Made by a program: the position numbers and the translations under genes
In this document: one piece after another, positions 16,937 to 26,424 of the stretch
Layout of the letters: every line of letters starts with the position of its first letter
Numbering within the stretch: the first letter of the stretch is position 1
Assembly (NCBI GenBank): GCA_963850345.1
Contig: CAWKKW010000005.1
Location: 434,001 to 498,000 of the forward strand
Direction of reading: 5' to 3'
Length of the DNA stretch: 64,000 nucleotides
DNA from: CAWKKW01 sp963850345
GTDB lineage: Bacteria > Acidobacteriota > Terriglobia > Terriglobales > Acidobacteriaceae
Notes under the pieces: model-generated
Database searches by the model: none
Seen by the model: only the letters and a program-made list of their open reading frames with translations
Told to the model about the DNA's origin: nothing

Positions 16937-17497
16937 TTAGCTTGCGGCGCGCAGCTTGCCGCTTCCTGAAAACTCTTCGATCAACTGCTTGTTGAAGGCC
17001 GGAAGATCATCCGGCTTCCGGCTCGTGATCAGGCCCTTGTCCGACACCACCTGCTGATCCACCCACTCGCCACCGGCGTTCTTGATGTCGGTCTTGAGCG
17101 AGGGCCACGAGGTGAGCTTCCTGCCTTTGACCACACCGGCTTCGATTAACGTCCAAGGACCGTGACAGATTGCGCCAACCACCTTGCCGCTGTCGAAGAA
17201 CGACTTTATGAACTGCACTACCTTGGGATCGGTCCGCAGCTGATCCGGATTCGCGACACCGCCGGGTAGCACGAGGTTGTCGTAGTCCTCCGGCTTCACC
17301 TGGTCGATGGTCTTGTCCACCTTGATCGATTCCGCCGGATCCTGATGATTGAATCCGCGAATCTGGCCAGACTTCGGCGAGATGACATCCACCTTCGCAC
17401 CCGCCTGTTCCAGTGCCTTTTTCGGTTCGGTCAGCTCCACTAATTCAAAGCCATCCGTGGCGACAAATGCGATTTTCTTGCCATTAAGACTTGCCAT
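16937..17497 (-). CDS. DJ-1/PfpI family protein (YhbO-like)
   Basis: 186 residues from ATG 17497, six bases after GGAGG. A single-domain DJ-1/PfpI flavodoxin-like fold with the nucleophile-elbow cysteine in GAICHGPWTLIEAG and the upstream glutamate region ATDGFELVELTEPKKAL. Members are described as general stress proteins, deglycases or peptidases; the exact activity is disputed and cannot be read from sequence. Monocistronic, convergent with pepA. Confidence 0.92.
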   Translation of the reverse strand: MASLNGKKIAFVATDGFELVELTEPKKALEQAGAKVDVISPKSGQIRGFNHQDPAESIKVDKTIDQVKPEDYDNLVLPGGVANPDQLRTDPKVVQFIKSFFDSGKVVGAICHGPWTLIEAGVVKGRKLTSWPSLKTDIKNAGGEWVDQQVVSDKGLITSRKPDDLPAFNKQLIEEFSGSGKLRAAS

Positions 17498-17687
17498 AGT
17501 ATTCCTCCGATCACTCGCGCGAGTTCGCGAGCACCCTAGTTAGGAACCGGGCGGCAGCGCATTCGTTGCCAGCCGAAAGCTCCGTGAATTGAGTAAGCAC
17601 GCAGCATATGAAAGTTCGGAAAACTTCGGTACAGTGGGGCATCCATCCGTCGTGCGATGTCGACGAATTCAGGAGGAGGAAGTTGCC

Positions 17688-18755
17688 TTGAACAGGAAAT
17701 CTGCAGCAATGGCGTTGAGTGCCGTGGTGCTCATGGCGGGCGCGATCAGCGGGTGCAAGTCCGGCGGCGGCGGTCAGCAGCATGTGATGCTCTCGGGCGC
17801 CGGCAGTACCTTTGTCTATCCAGTGATGACACGATGGACTGAGGCATTTCAACAGTCGCACCCCGAGGCGCAGATCAACTACCAGTCCATCGGCAGCGGC
17901 GGAGGCATCGAGCAGGTCAAGCGCGGAACAGTGGATTTCGGCGCTTCAGACGCTGCTCTGACTGACCAGCAGCTTGCCGGCATGTCGCCGGTGGTGCAAA
18001 TCCCAGAGAGCGCAGGTCCGGTCTGCATTACTTACAACCTGCCCGATCTAACGAAGCCCCTGCAGCTCTCAGGCGAGGCGCTGGCCGGCATCTTCCTCGG
18101 CAAGATCACCCAGTGGCGCGATCCGCTACTGGTCAAAGACAATCCCGGAGTGAGCCTTCCGAATACCAACATCGTGGTAGCGCACCGGGCGGAAGCCAGC
18201 GGCACGACCGCCATCTTCACCACGTACCTGGCAAAGGTTAGCCCCGATTGGAACAGCAAGGTGGGCAAAGGCACAGCGATAAGCTGGCCGGTGGGCGTGG
18301 GCGGCAAAGGCAGCGAGGGCGTGACCGGGCAGATCCGGCAATCTCCGGGCGCGATCGGCTATGTCGAACTCACCTATGCCGAGCAGAACAAGCTGCCGGT
18401 CGCTGCCATGAAAAACCTTGCGGGTAAGTACGTGGCGCCGAATACCACCAGCACCACCGCTGCTATCGATGCGTATCGCGAGGAACTGATCAAGGACCCG
18501 CGTACCGCGATCGTGAATCCGCCCGCCACCGCAGCCGAGGCGTATCCAATCGCGGGCCTCACATTTCTCATCATCCCTAAAGATGGGAACGATAAGGCCA
18601 AGCGCACCCTGCTGAAAAACTTTATTCAGTACATCATCACCGACGGACAGTCGGTGGCGGGCACGCTGGCTTATGCTCCTTTGCCCGATGGCGTGAAGCA
18701 GTATGACCAGCAGCAATTGAACCAGCTCACTGCCAACGGGCAGCCGCTGCAATAA
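17688..18755 (+). CDS. pstS: Phosphate ABC transporter substrate-binding lipoprotein
   Basis: Periplasmic phosphate receptor of the high-affinity Pst importer. I place the start at TTG 17688 because it lies seven bases after an exceptionally strong AGGAGGAGGA; 355 residues. The leader ends in lipobox ISGC (followed by KSGGGG), so it should be lipid anchored. PstS marks: LSGAGSTFVYPVMTRW, INYQSIGSGGGIEQ, DFGASDAALTD, the AEASGTTAIFT phosphate-contact loop and SEGVTGQIRQSPGAIGYVE. No pstC, pstA, pstB or phoU follows, since argS is convergent downstream. Confidence 0.95.
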   Translation: MNRKSAAMALSAVVLMAGAISGCKSGGGGQQHVMLSGAGSTFVYPVMTRWTEAFQQSHPEAQINYQSIGSGGGIEQVKRGTVDFGASDAALTDQQLAGMSPVVQIPESAGPVCITYNLPDLTKPLQLSGEALAGIFLGKITQWRDPLLVKDNPGVSLPNTNIVVAHRAEASGTTAIFTTYLAKVSPDWNSKVGKGTAISWPVGVGGKGSEGVTGQIRQSPGAIGYVELTYAEQNKLPVAAMKNLAGKYVAPNTTSTTAAIDAYREELIKDPRTAIVNPPATAAEAYPIAGLTFLIIPKDGNDKAKRTLLKNFIQYIITDGQSVAGTLAYAPLPDGVKQYDQQQLNQLTANGQPLQ

Positions 18756-18768
18756 GCTCCTATAACAG

Positions 18769-20823
18769 TTACATGACCTCGGGTGCGCGAATCCCAAGCC
18801 ACCCGAGGGCCTGAATCAGCTCCCGCTGCACCACCGCCGCAGTCGTCAGCAAAAACTGTTTCCGCTGCGGGTCCGCCTCAGTCAAGATATGGTGCCGGTG
18901 ATAGAAGTTGTTGAACTCCTGCGCGAGCTGGAAGGCGTGCTTGGCTAGATACGCCGGCTCGGCGGTCGCGATGCACTGCTCCAGCAGCAGCGTCAGCTTC
19001 GAGGCACGCAGCCACACCTGCCAGATGCCGTCGCCGTCTTCCCCGTTCAGAAATGCAGATGGGTCGAGATTGGCAGCCGCGGCCAGCACCTCTTCCGCCG
19101 AGGTTTGCGCCTTGCGGAAGATGTTTCGCGCGCGGACTATGGCGTACTGTACGTACGGGCCGGTCTCACCTTCGAAGCTCAATGCATCGCGAAAATCAAA
19201 CGCGATCACCGAACTGCGCGTGTACTTGAGCATGAAATAGCGCAGCGCTCCCACGGCGATCTCGATGGCAATCCGGTTGCGCTCCGCTGGATCGCGGTCC
19301 GGCTGGCGAGCGTCCACTTCCTTCTGCGTGGCCTCGATCAGCTTGTCGATCAGGTCGTCGGCTTTCACGCCGAAACCCTTGCGACCGGAGACTTCGATAA
19401 ACGGGCGGCTGCGATCTTCCTCGGCCACTTCGTAGCCGAGCTCGAGAGCGCAGCGCGGCGTCAGCGCGACCATTTCGTAAGAGAAATGGGTGTAGCGGTC
19501 TGCCTCTGCTGTATAGCCCAGGCCGCGCAGCGCCTCAATGACGTTGCTCTGCGGATCGGACTGGCGGCTGTCGATGACGTTGTAGATCGCCTGGGCTCCA
19601 CCGAAGTGCGGGTGATCGGCCAGACCGTGTTCCGTCGAAATCCAGCAGGTGTGATCCGGGTAGTCGAAGAACGGCTTGTACCCGAAGTCGCGGCCCAGCA
19701 GCCCAAACTTCCACAGGTGGTAGGCGATGTCCTTGCCGACGTAGGTCACCGTTCCGTTCGACCGCACGATGACCTTTGCGTCTTCGTCCGGCCCCGACGA
19801 ACTCTCATCCTCTTCGCCCGGTTCTGCGGTAACGGCCGGTTCGGCTTCGCGGCTTCCGCCTGCACGCTTCATCACCCAGCAGCCCTTGTTCTTGCCTTCG
19901 GTTTCGAAGTAGAGCACGCCCTTCGCCTTCAATTGCTCAAAGGCAAGATCCCAGAACCGCAGATGCAGAATCTCGCTCTCGCGCGGCAGGAAGTCGTACT
20001 CGATGTCCAGCCGCAGCATGGTTTCAAGATGCCGCCTCAGCACTGCGGTGGAGATCAGTTCGGCGATCTCCGCTGTCTCGCTGCCGCCACGCTCCAGTTC
20101 ATGCAAGGTGTCCAAACGTAGCTGCTTGCGCTGCTTGTTTTCTTCGTCAGACCCGGAGGTGTACCACTGCGAGACTCGCGCGTACAAATCCCAGCAGTAG
20201 TAGTCGATGCGCTCTCCACGCTCTTGCACGGTTGAGACCAGGTCGCGTGCTGCGGCAAGCGAGACCTTGTCCATATGCACCAGGCCTACCACCACGTCCG
20301 CAACCTGCACTCCGGTGTTGTCGATGTAGTTTTGTACATCGACCTTCTGCCCGGCGGCCTTCAGCAGGCGCACGAATGTATCTCCAAGAATCGCATTGCG
20401 CAGATGGCCGACGTGCGCAGCCTTATTGGGATTGATGCTGGTATGCTCCACCAGCGAATGCAGCGTGCTGAGCTGCGTGGCGTCCTGATCTCGGGCCACG
20501 ATTTCGCGCACTGCCCAGCCACGATCCAGACGCGCATTGATATACCCTGCGCCCGCGACCTCGAACGACTGGAAGCCTGGAACAGAGCCAAGCTCCGCCA
20601 CCAATTCTTGCGCGATCATGCGCGGCGCCTTCTTAAGACGCCGCGCTAGTTCGAAGGCCACCGGCAGGGCAAACTCTCCGAAGCGAATCTCCGGTGGCTG
20701 CTCGACGACAAGGGTCGGCAGCTCGATCTGGTACCGGGAGAGAAGAACGGAGCGGAGTCGATCGAGAAGAACGCGTTGCTGCTTCAGATACACGTGATCA
20801 CCGGCCTGTGGCCGCGCCGGCAC
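18769..20823 (-). CDS. argS: Arginyl-tRNA synthetase
   Basis: Class I enzyme that charges tRNA-Arg. 684 residues from GTG 20823 (a second GTG at 20793 is possible). N-terminal additional domain (residues about 15-110), signature HVGHLRNAILGDTF in place of HIGH, the catalytic core through SGRKGFGVKADDLID, and the anticodon-binding helical domain (ALRYFMLKYTRSS onward) ending WLGIRAPEVM. Longer than the usual 560-600 residues partly because of an acidic low-complexity insert (EAEPAVTAEPGEEDESSSG) in the catalytic domain. Divergent from metG with 164 bases between the starts. Confidence 0.96.
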   Translation of the reverse strand: MPARPQAGDHVYLKQQRVLLDRLRSVLLSRYQIELPTLVVEQPPEIRFGEFALPVAFELARRLKKAPRMIAQELVAELGSVPGFQSFEVAGAGYINARLDRGWAVREIVARDQDATQLSTLHSLVEHTSINPNKAAHVGHLRNAILGDTFVRLLKAAGQKVDVQNYIDNTGVQVADVVVGLVHMDKVSLAAARDLVSTVQERGERIDYYCWDLYARVSQWYTSGSDEENKQRKQLRLDTLHELERGGSETAEIAELISTAVLRRHLETMLRLDIEYDFLPRESEILHLRFWDLAFEQLKAKGVLYFETEGKNKGCWVMKRAGGSREAEPAVTAEPGEEDESSSGPDEDAKVIVRSNGTVTYVGKDIAYHLWKFGLLGRDFGYKPFFDYPDHTCWISTEHGLADHPHFGGAQAIYNVIDSRQSDPQSNVIEALRGLGYTAEADRYTHFSYEMVALTPRCALELGYEVAEEDRSRPFIEVSGRKGFGVKADDLIDKLIEATQKEVDARQPDRDPAERNRIAIEIAVGALRYFMLKYTRSSVIAFDFRDALSFEGETGPYVQYAIVRARNIFRKAQTSAEEVLAAAANLDPSAFLNGEDGDGIWQVWLRASKLTLLLEQCIATAEPAYLAKHAFQLAQEFNNFYHRHHILTEADPQRKQFLLTTAAVVQRELIQALGWLGIRAPEVM

Positions 20824-20987
20824 CGCAGCGAGCCAGCGGCAGGGCCGGGCCCCGCGGTTCGGCCGCGCGGAAACACCTGATTTTATTGCCGATTTTAGCA
20901 GATGCCCGACCCGGCAGCGGTTTGACGCTCCACCCCCATACCCCTAAGATTGAAGAAGCGTACCGTACCCGACTGCACCTCTTGCTC

Positions 20988-23204
20988 ATGCCCAACTCAG
21001 AACGGTTCTATCTCACCACTCCGATCTACTACGTCAATTCCCGGCCGCACGTGGGGACTGCGTACACCACGGTGATTGCCGATGCCATCGCTCGCCGCAA
21101 ACGGTCGCTCGGCGTGGACACCTGGTTTTTGACCGGCACAGACGAGCACGGGCAAAAGATCGAACGGTCGGCGAAGCAGGCCGGATGCACTCCCAAGGAA
21201 TTTGCGGACAGAGTTTCGGCGCAGTTCCGCGCGTTGTGGGATCGGATGGACCTGAGCTATGACGACTTCATCCGCACCACCGATGAGCGTCATAAGCGCG
21301 GCGTGCAGAAGCTGTTTTCGGAGCTTCAGAATCGCGGCTTTATCTACAAGGGCAACTACACGGGACAGTACTGCGTCACCGACGAGGCCTTCGTCGACGT
21401 AGCGCCGGGCGCGCCCTGTCCTGACTGCGGTCGCATCACGGAGACAGTCAGTGAAGAGAACTACTACTTCAAGCTATCGGCCTTCGAACACAAACTGCTC
21501 CAGTTCTACGAAGAGAACCCGAACTTTATCCGCCCGGAGATTCGCCGCAACGAAGTGATGTCGTTCGTGCGCAGCGGCCTGAAAGATCTGTCGATCAGCC
21601 GCAGCAGCTTCTCCTGGGGCATTCCTGTTCCGGGCGATGAGAAGCACGTGATCTACGTCTGGCTGGACGCGCTGGCTAACTACATGACCGCGATCGGTTA
21701 TGGCTCTGACGATCCCGCCGACCAGGCTAAGTTCGCCAAGTACTGGCCCGCCGATCTGCACATCATCGGAAAAGAGATCAGCCGCTTCCATTGTGTTTAC
21801 TGGCCCGCGTTCCTGATGGCCGCGGGCCTGCCGCTGCCGAAGATGGTCTTCGCCCACGGATGGCTGCTGTTTGAACAATCGAAGATGTCGAAGTCGCGCG
21901 GCAATATCGTGCGAGCGGAGACCGTGCTCGAAGTTCTCGGCGCCGATGCGTTGCGGTATTTCCTGCTGCGCGAGGTGGTGTTTGGCCAGGATGGCAGCTT
22001 CAGCTTCGACGCACTGGTGCAGCGCTACAACTCCGATCTCGCCAATGGCTACGGCAACCTGGTCAGCCGCACGCTGGCCATGATCACGAAGTATTTCGAC
22101 GGTGTGATTCCGCAGGGCCATGACCGCGATCGGGCTCTCAACGGAGTGATGACCGCGGGAGTGGTGGTCAAGTTTGGCCAGCATTTTGAGAACTACGAGT
22201 TCAGCCTGGCGCTCTCGACGCTGTGGGAATTTCTCGCCAACGTGGACGCGTACATCACCGAGAGCGCTCCGTGGAAGCTGGGCGCGGCTACCGACCCAGA
22301 GAGCCGCGAGCACCTCGCGGACATTCTCTACAATTGCGCCGCCGCCGTACGCATTATTACAGCGCTGGTCTACCCGGTGCTGCCGGCGGCTGCGGCTCGC
22401 GTCTGGCAACAACTCGGGCTGGGCGACATCCACAAAGCCGATCTATCGAACATCCAATGGGGAGAGCTACAGGCCGGCACCCGGCTCGGCGAACTCGGCC
22501 CCATCTTTCCACGAGCAGAAAAGGACGCGATTCAACGTATGCAGGACATTGAAGAGAAGAACAACAATAAGGCGACAGAGACGGTGACTTCATCGGTTCC
22601 ACCGGCGGCAACGCAATCGCCCGCAAGATCGGCAGAACCGAGCAGGCCCCATGTGTCGAAGCTTGAATCCACACTCGAAGGCCTTGCCGTTGCCATCTCG
22701 GAATCGACCAGTGAGAGCGCAGCCCTGGTTGCGCTGGAAGACGCCATCCTCGGCGAACGCAAACACAAGACCGATGTATCGGCAGAGCGCACAGACGCTG
22801 AGCTCGTGACCACCGCAGCCGAGCCGATCTCCGCTCCAGGCGTTCCCGTCACTTCTGCGGCAGTGCCAACCTCGCCGACTATCACCATCGACGATTTCGC
22901 TAAGGTCGATCTTCGGGTGGCGCAGATCAAGGTGGCCGAACGCATCCCCAAAGCCGACAAGCTGTTGCGCCTGGAGGTAGATCTCGGCTATGAAACGCGG
23001 CAAATTCTGGCCGGTATCGCCGAGTACTACACGCCGGAGTCGCTGATTGGGCGCAAGGTGGTCATCGTCGCCAATCTGGCTCCTCGCAAGATGCGCGGTC
23101 TGGAATCAAACGGCATGATCGTTGCCGCATCTTTGGCGGAAAAAGGTCAGCCCGTGTTGGCCGGCTTCCTCGAAGACGTCGAACTGGGCGCGCGGTTGAA
23201 GTAG
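20988..23204 (+). CDS. metG: Methionyl-tRNA synthetase with C-terminal tRNA-binding domain
   Basis: Charges initiator and elongator tRNA-Met. ATG 20988 (MPNSERFYLTTPIYYVNSRP) matches the usual family start; 738 residues. HIGH-like site is HVGTAYTT, the zinc knuckle keeps one pair (CPDCGR), and the KMSKS loop is intact (SKMSKSRGNIV). The core ends near residue 515. A low-complexity, proline/alanine/threonine/serine-rich linker of about 110 residues (520-630) joins it to an EMAP-II/Arc1p-like OB-fold domain (DDFAKVDLRVAQIKVAERI to the end) that binds tRNA. First gene of a run with tatD, yajQ, a polyprenyl synthase and a B12-binding protein. Confidence 0.97.
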   Translation: MPNSERFYLTTPIYYVNSRPHVGTAYTTVIADAIARRKRSLGVDTWFLTGTDEHGQKIERSAKQAGCTPKEFADRVSAQFRALWDRMDLSYDDFIRTTDERHKRGVQKLFSELQNRGFIYKGNYTGQYCVTDEAFVDVAPGAPCPDCGRITETVSEENYYFKLSAFEHKLLQFYEENPNFIRPEIRRNEVMSFVRSGLKDLSISRSSFSWGIPVPGDEKHVIYVWLDALANYMTAIGYGSDDPADQAKFAKYWPADLHIIGKEISRFHCVYWPAFLMAAGLPLPKMVFAHGWLLFEQSKMSKSRGNIVRAETVLEVLGADALRYFLLREVVFGQDGSFSFDALVQRYNSDLANGYGNLVSRTLAMITKYFDGVIPQGHDRDRALNGVMTAGVVVKFGQHFENYEFSLALSTLWEFLANVDAYITESAPWKLGAATDPESREHLADILYNCAAAVRIITALVYPVLPAAAARVWQQLGLGDIHKADLSNIQWGELQAGTRLGELGPIFPRAEKDAIQRMQDIEEKNNNKATETVTSSVPPAATQSPARSAEPSRPHVSKLESTLEGLAVAISESTSESAALVALEDAILGERKHKTDVSAERTDAELVTTAAEPISAPGVPVTSAAVPTSPTITIDDFAKVDLRVAQIKVAERIPKADKLLRLEVDLGYETRQILAGIAEYYTPESLIGRKVVIVANLAPRKMRGLESNGMIVAASLAEKGQPVLAGFLEDVELGARLK

Positions 23205-23244
23205 CTGGAACTCGCTCCTGACAGGCTCCAGGGAGACACACTCG

Positions 23245-24078
23245 TTGCTGGTTGATTCTCACGCGCACCTCGACAGCCCCCGATACGACCAGGACCGCGA
23301 TGCCTTGCTGGCAAGGTCGTGGGAGGCGGGCGTTCGCACTGTGCTCTCAATCGGCATCGGCGAGGGTCCGAGCACCATGCACCGGGCTCTCGAGATCAGC
23401 CGGGAGTACGCGGGCCGCCCCGGGGTGCCGCGTATTCTCGCCAGCGCCGGCATTCACCCGCACGAAGCGCAACTGGCCGACGAGGCAGCCTTCACCAAGC
23501 TGGACGCCCTGCTGGCGGAGCCCGAAGTGATTGCCGCGGGTGAGATCGGCCTCGACTACTTCTACGATCATTCGCCGCGCGAGACCCAGCAAAACGTCTT
23601 TACGCGCCAGATGGAGATTGCTGCCAGCCGAAAGCAGCCGATCATCATTCACTGCCGCCCCTCTGAAGGCAGCACGAATGCCTGGGACGACACCCTGCGC
23701 ATGCTGGAGGAGCAATGGGCGAAGACCGGACTGGGCGGGATTCTGCACTGCTTTACCGGGGAATGGGAGCACGCGCGGCGCGCACTGGATCTCGGCTTCC
23801 TGCTCTCCTTCGCCGGCAACATCACCTTTCCTAAGGCGCAACCAATTCGCGATACGGCGGCGCAAGCACCGGCAGACCGCATCCTGGTAGAGACGGACGC
23901 TCCATTTCTTGCTCCGGTGCCCAATCGCGGCAAACGCAACGAGCCGGCCTGGGTGAAAGAGGTAGCGCTGAAACTGGCGGAAATCCGCAACGTTGACCCG
24001 GAAGAGCTGGCTTCCTCCACCACGGAAAACTTTCATCGCTTTTTTGGTGTGCCACGGGAGCCGGCAAACGGAATCTGA
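23245..24078 (+). CDS. TatD family metal-dependent deoxyribonuclease
   Basis: TIM-barrel hydrolase of the TatD/YcfH type, 277 residues. Start is TTG 23245 (LLVDSHAHLDS) about ten bases after GGGAG. Metal ligands: HAHLD at the first strand, the glutamate in GEIGLDYFYD, histidines in IIHCRPSEG and LHCFTGEW, and the aspartate in VETDAPFLAP. It sits 40 bases after metG, a frequent bacterial pair. YcfH-like enzymes have been linked to DNA repair or to D-tyrosyl-tRNA handling; the true substrate is open. Confidence 0.93.
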   Translation: MLVDSHAHLDSPRYDQDRDALLARSWEAGVRTVLSIGIGEGPSTMHRALEISREYAGRPGVPRILASAGIHPHEAQLADEAAFTKLDALLAEPEVIAAGEIGLDYFYDHSPRETQQNVFTRQMEIAASRKQPIIIHCRPSEGSTNAWDDTLRMLEEQWAKTGLGGILHCFTGEWEHARRALDLGFLLSFAGNITFPKAQPIRDTAAQAPADRILVETDAPFLAPVPNRGKRNEPAWVKEVALKLAEIRNVDPEELASSTTENFHRFFGVPREPANGI

Positions 24079-24134
24079 GAGCGGAAGGGGCACACCTTTC
24101 GATACTCTAAGAAGGACAGAAGAAGAGGCAGCAC

Positions 24135-24635
24135 ATGGCAGGCGACAATTCGTTCGATATTGTGAGCAAGGTAGATATTCAAGAAGCCCGAAATGCAATC
24201 GATCAGGCAATCAAGGAAGTGAGAGCCCGCTTCGATCTGAAGGATTCGCACTCAGAGATCAAGCTCGAAGGCGAAGACACCATTCAGCTCGCCTCGTCCG
24301 ATGAGTACAAGCTCAAAGCGGTAATCGAGATCCTCAGTCAGAAGCTGGTGAAACGCGGCATTTCGCTGAAGTCGCTGACCTTTGGCAAGCTCGAACCGGC
24401 TTCGGGCTCCAGTGTTCGGCAGAAGATCACCCTCACGCAGGGAATTCCGGGCGACAAGGCGAAAGAGATCGTGAAGCACCTGAAAGACTCCAAGAAGAAG
24501 GTCCAAGCCTCGATTCAGGGCGATACTGTGCGTGTGAGCGGCAAAGACCGCGATACTCTACAGGAGGCCATTGCGCTGCTGAAAGGCCACGACTTCGGCC
24601 TGGACATGCAATTCACGAATTATCGCTCCAACTGA
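24135..24635 (+). CDS. yajQ: YajQ family cyclic-di-GMP-binding protein
   Basis: 166 residues, ATG 24135. Contains the two ferredoxin-like halves of YajQ: N-terminal NSFDIVSKVDIQEARNAIDQ, the FDLKDSHSEI segment, and KIVKHLKDSKKKVQASIQGD-type C-terminal half (here EIVKHLKDSKKKVQ) ending RDTLQEAIALLKGHDFGLDMQFTNYR. Some YajQ homologues bind cyclic-di-GMP and act on transcription; that activity is known for the family and inferred here. An EAL protein for cyclic-di-GMP turnover lies 3.5 kb away. Confidence 0.95.
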   Translation: MAGDNSFDIVSKVDIQEARNAIDQAIKEVRARFDLKDSHSEIKLEGEDTIQLASSDEYKLKAVIEILSQKLVKRGISLKSLTFGKLEPASGSSVRQKITLTQGIPGDKAKEIVKHLKDSKKKVQASIQGDTVRVSGKDRDTLQEAIALLKGHDFGLDMQFTNYRSN

Positions 24636-24707
24636 GCGTCTGGCCGATGTGGCGATTGGTATACGGTAAAGGGTGGGCCTCTGCAATTCTAGGCCGCTGG
24701 AGAACTG

Positions 24708-25697
24708 GTGAGCACACTGGCGATAGCAACGGCGAAAGAGGTCTTTGACCTTCTTCGCGACGATTTGCGGGCGATTGAACGCGAATTGGGTCGCGATGCC
24801 GTCTCCAACGTCGGTGCCATCACAGAGATTGCCGATTACCTTCGCGAAGGCGGAGGCAAGCGCATCCGGCCATCGCTGTTGTTGCTCGCCGCCAAGTCTC
24901 AGGGTTATGTAGGGCATGGAGCCATCCGGCTGGGTGCGGTCGTGGAGATGGTCCACACCGCGACGCTGGTCCACGACGACATCATCGATGGCGCGGACAT
25001 TCGACGGGGCCGGCCCTCTGCCAACACTACCTGGGGTAACGCCAAGTGCGTTCTGGCAGGAGACTGGCTCTACATGCAGGCCTTCCGCGTGGCGCTTGAG
25101 GAACGCAAGTTCCGCGTGCTCGACCTGCTCATCAGCCTCACACAACAGATGGTCGAGGGTGAACTGCTGCAGATGGAGACGCTCGGCCGCGCAGTCAACG
25201 AATCGGAATACAACGACCTAATCTTTCGCAAGACCGCCTGCCTCTTCCAGGTGTCCATGCGCCTCGGTTCGGTGCTCGCCGACTCCACCGCCGCCACCGA
25301 AGACCTGATGGGCGAGTATGGCCGCACCCTCGGGCTGGCCTTCCAGATCGTCGATGATGTGTTGGACCTGACTGCTTCAGAAGAAGTGCTGGGCAAGCCG
25401 GTGGCCAGCGATCTGCGCGAAGGCAAGGCTACGCTGGCCGTGATTCATTCTCTCGAAAACGGGACGGCGCAGGATCGCGAGGCGATTCTGAAGGTCCTCG
25501 CTGATCGCAGCTTTGAGCGCGTGCAGCATGCGCAGATCCTCGAGATTCTCAAGCGCAATCAGTCGGTCGACTACGCCATGGCGGCGGCATTTCGGTTCGC
25601 GGAAACAGCCCGTACCTGCCTCGCTTCCCTGCCCGACAGCGATTTCAAGCGCGCTCTACTTTGGGTGCCTGATTTCGTGGTCGCTCGCGACAAATAG
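24708..25697 (+). CDS. Long-chain polyprenyl diphosphate synthase
   Basis: Trans-prenyl elongating enzyme that makes the isoprenoid side chain of quinones from farnesyl or geranylgeranyl diphosphate and IPP. GTG 24708 with GGAG upstream; 329 residues. First aspartate-rich motif is DDIID (in TLVHDDIIDGADIRRG) and the second is DDVLD (in FQIVDDVLDLT); GGGKRIRPSL binds IPP. The position before the first motif carries small or medium residues (MVHTATL), consistent with long products, but chain length cannot be fixed by eye. The short-chain paralogue is at 48898-49818. Confidence 0.93.
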   Translation: MSTLAIATAKEVFDLLRDDLRAIERELGRDAVSNVGAITEIADYLREGGGKRIRPSLLLLAAKSQGYVGHGAIRLGAVVEMVHTATLVHDDIIDGADIRRGRPSANTTWGNAKCVLAGDWLYMQAFRVALEERKFRVLDLLISLTQQMVEGELLQMETLGRAVNESEYNDLIFRKTACLFQVSMRLGSVLADSTAATEDLMGEYGRTLGLAFQIVDDVLDLTASEEVLGKPVASDLREGKATLAVIHSLENGTAQDREAILKVLADRSFERVQHAQILEILKRNQSVDYAMAAAFRFAETARTCLASLPDSDFKRALLWVPDFVVARDK

Positions 25698-25792
25698 CCT
25701 GCGCTGAATTGCCGCCGTCGCCAATTTTGACCGCCGCTCGCATTTGATCGCATTGGCCCAGACCGAAGTTGCTGTGGTAGCCTGACGGGTCC

Positions 25793-26212
25793 ATGACCGA
25801 AGCCAAGACGCCAATCCGAGTGCTGGTTGCAAAACCTGGCCTGGATGGCCACGACCGGGGCGCCAAAGTAATTGCGCGTGCGCTGCGCGATGCGGGCATG
25901 GAAGTGATTTACACCGGCCTCCGCCAGACTCCCGAGATGATCGTCAACGCGGCCATCCAGGAAGACGTGGACTGCGTTGGCCTGAGTATTCTCTCCGGCG
26001 CTCACAATGTGATTGTGCCTCGGGTGACTGCCTTGCTGCGCGAGCGCGGCGCGAGTGACATTCTCGTGGTTCTGGGTGGAACGATTCCGCAACAGGATGC
26101 GGAGTTCCTCAAGTCGCACGGCGTCTCGGCCATCTTCGGGCCCGGGACAGCTCTTGAAACTACGGTGGAGTTCATTCGTGCGAATGTGAAACCGAAGGAT
26201 CTGATCGCGTAG
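25793..26212 (+). CDS. B12-binding subunit of a methylmalonyl-CoA mutase-type enzyme
   Basis: 139 residues, a free-standing cobalamin-binding Rossmann-like domain. The histidine that ligates cobalt is in KPGLDGHDRGAK (DxHxxG), followed by SGAHNVIVPRV and GGTIPQQDAEFLKSHGV plus the GPGTALETTVEF end, all typical of the small subunit of acyl-CoA mutases. No large catalytic subunit or MeaB chaperone is in the window, so it must pair with a gene elsewhere. It is 95 bases after the polyprenyl synthase and may share its transcript. Confidence 0.92.
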   Translation: MTEAKTPIRVLVAKPGLDGHDRGAKVIARALRDAGMEVIYTGLRQTPEMIVNAAIQEDVDCVGLSILSGAHNVIVPRVTALLRERGASDILVVLGGTIPQQDAEFLKSHGVSAIFGPGTALETTVEFIRANVKPKDLIA

Positions 26213-26229
26213 GCGGCTCGGCTTCGGTG

Positions 26230-26424
26230 CTATTGGCAGAGCAGTTCGCGCAGTCGCTCATTCTTGATCAACAACTCCGAAACAAGTCGCTGCAGGCGTA
26301 GATTCTCGGCCTCGAGTTCCGCGAGCCGGAGCTGAGACTCGCCGCTTTGCGGTGGGGACGTTTCCCAGTTCTGAATCAGGCTTTCGTTGTCATGCCGACG
26401 TGGCGGTCGGGGCTCCGGAGTCAT
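26230..26424 (-). CDS. Small leucine-zipper-like protein
   Basis: 64 residues from ATG 26424, three bases after GAGAGGA. The N-terminus is polar and proline-rich (MTPEPRPPRRHDNES); residues 31-62 form a regular coiled coil with leucine/valine at heptad positions (LRLAELEAENLRLQRLVSEL and on to the end). No DNA-binding basic region is apparent beyond RPPRRH. It follows the ECF sigma factor and the two-helix membrane gene on the same strand, 107 bases after the latter. Family unknown. Confidence 0.6.
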   Translation of the reverse strand: MTPEPRPPRRHDNESLIQNWETSPPQSGESQLRLAELEAENLRLQRLVSELLIKNERLRELLCQ

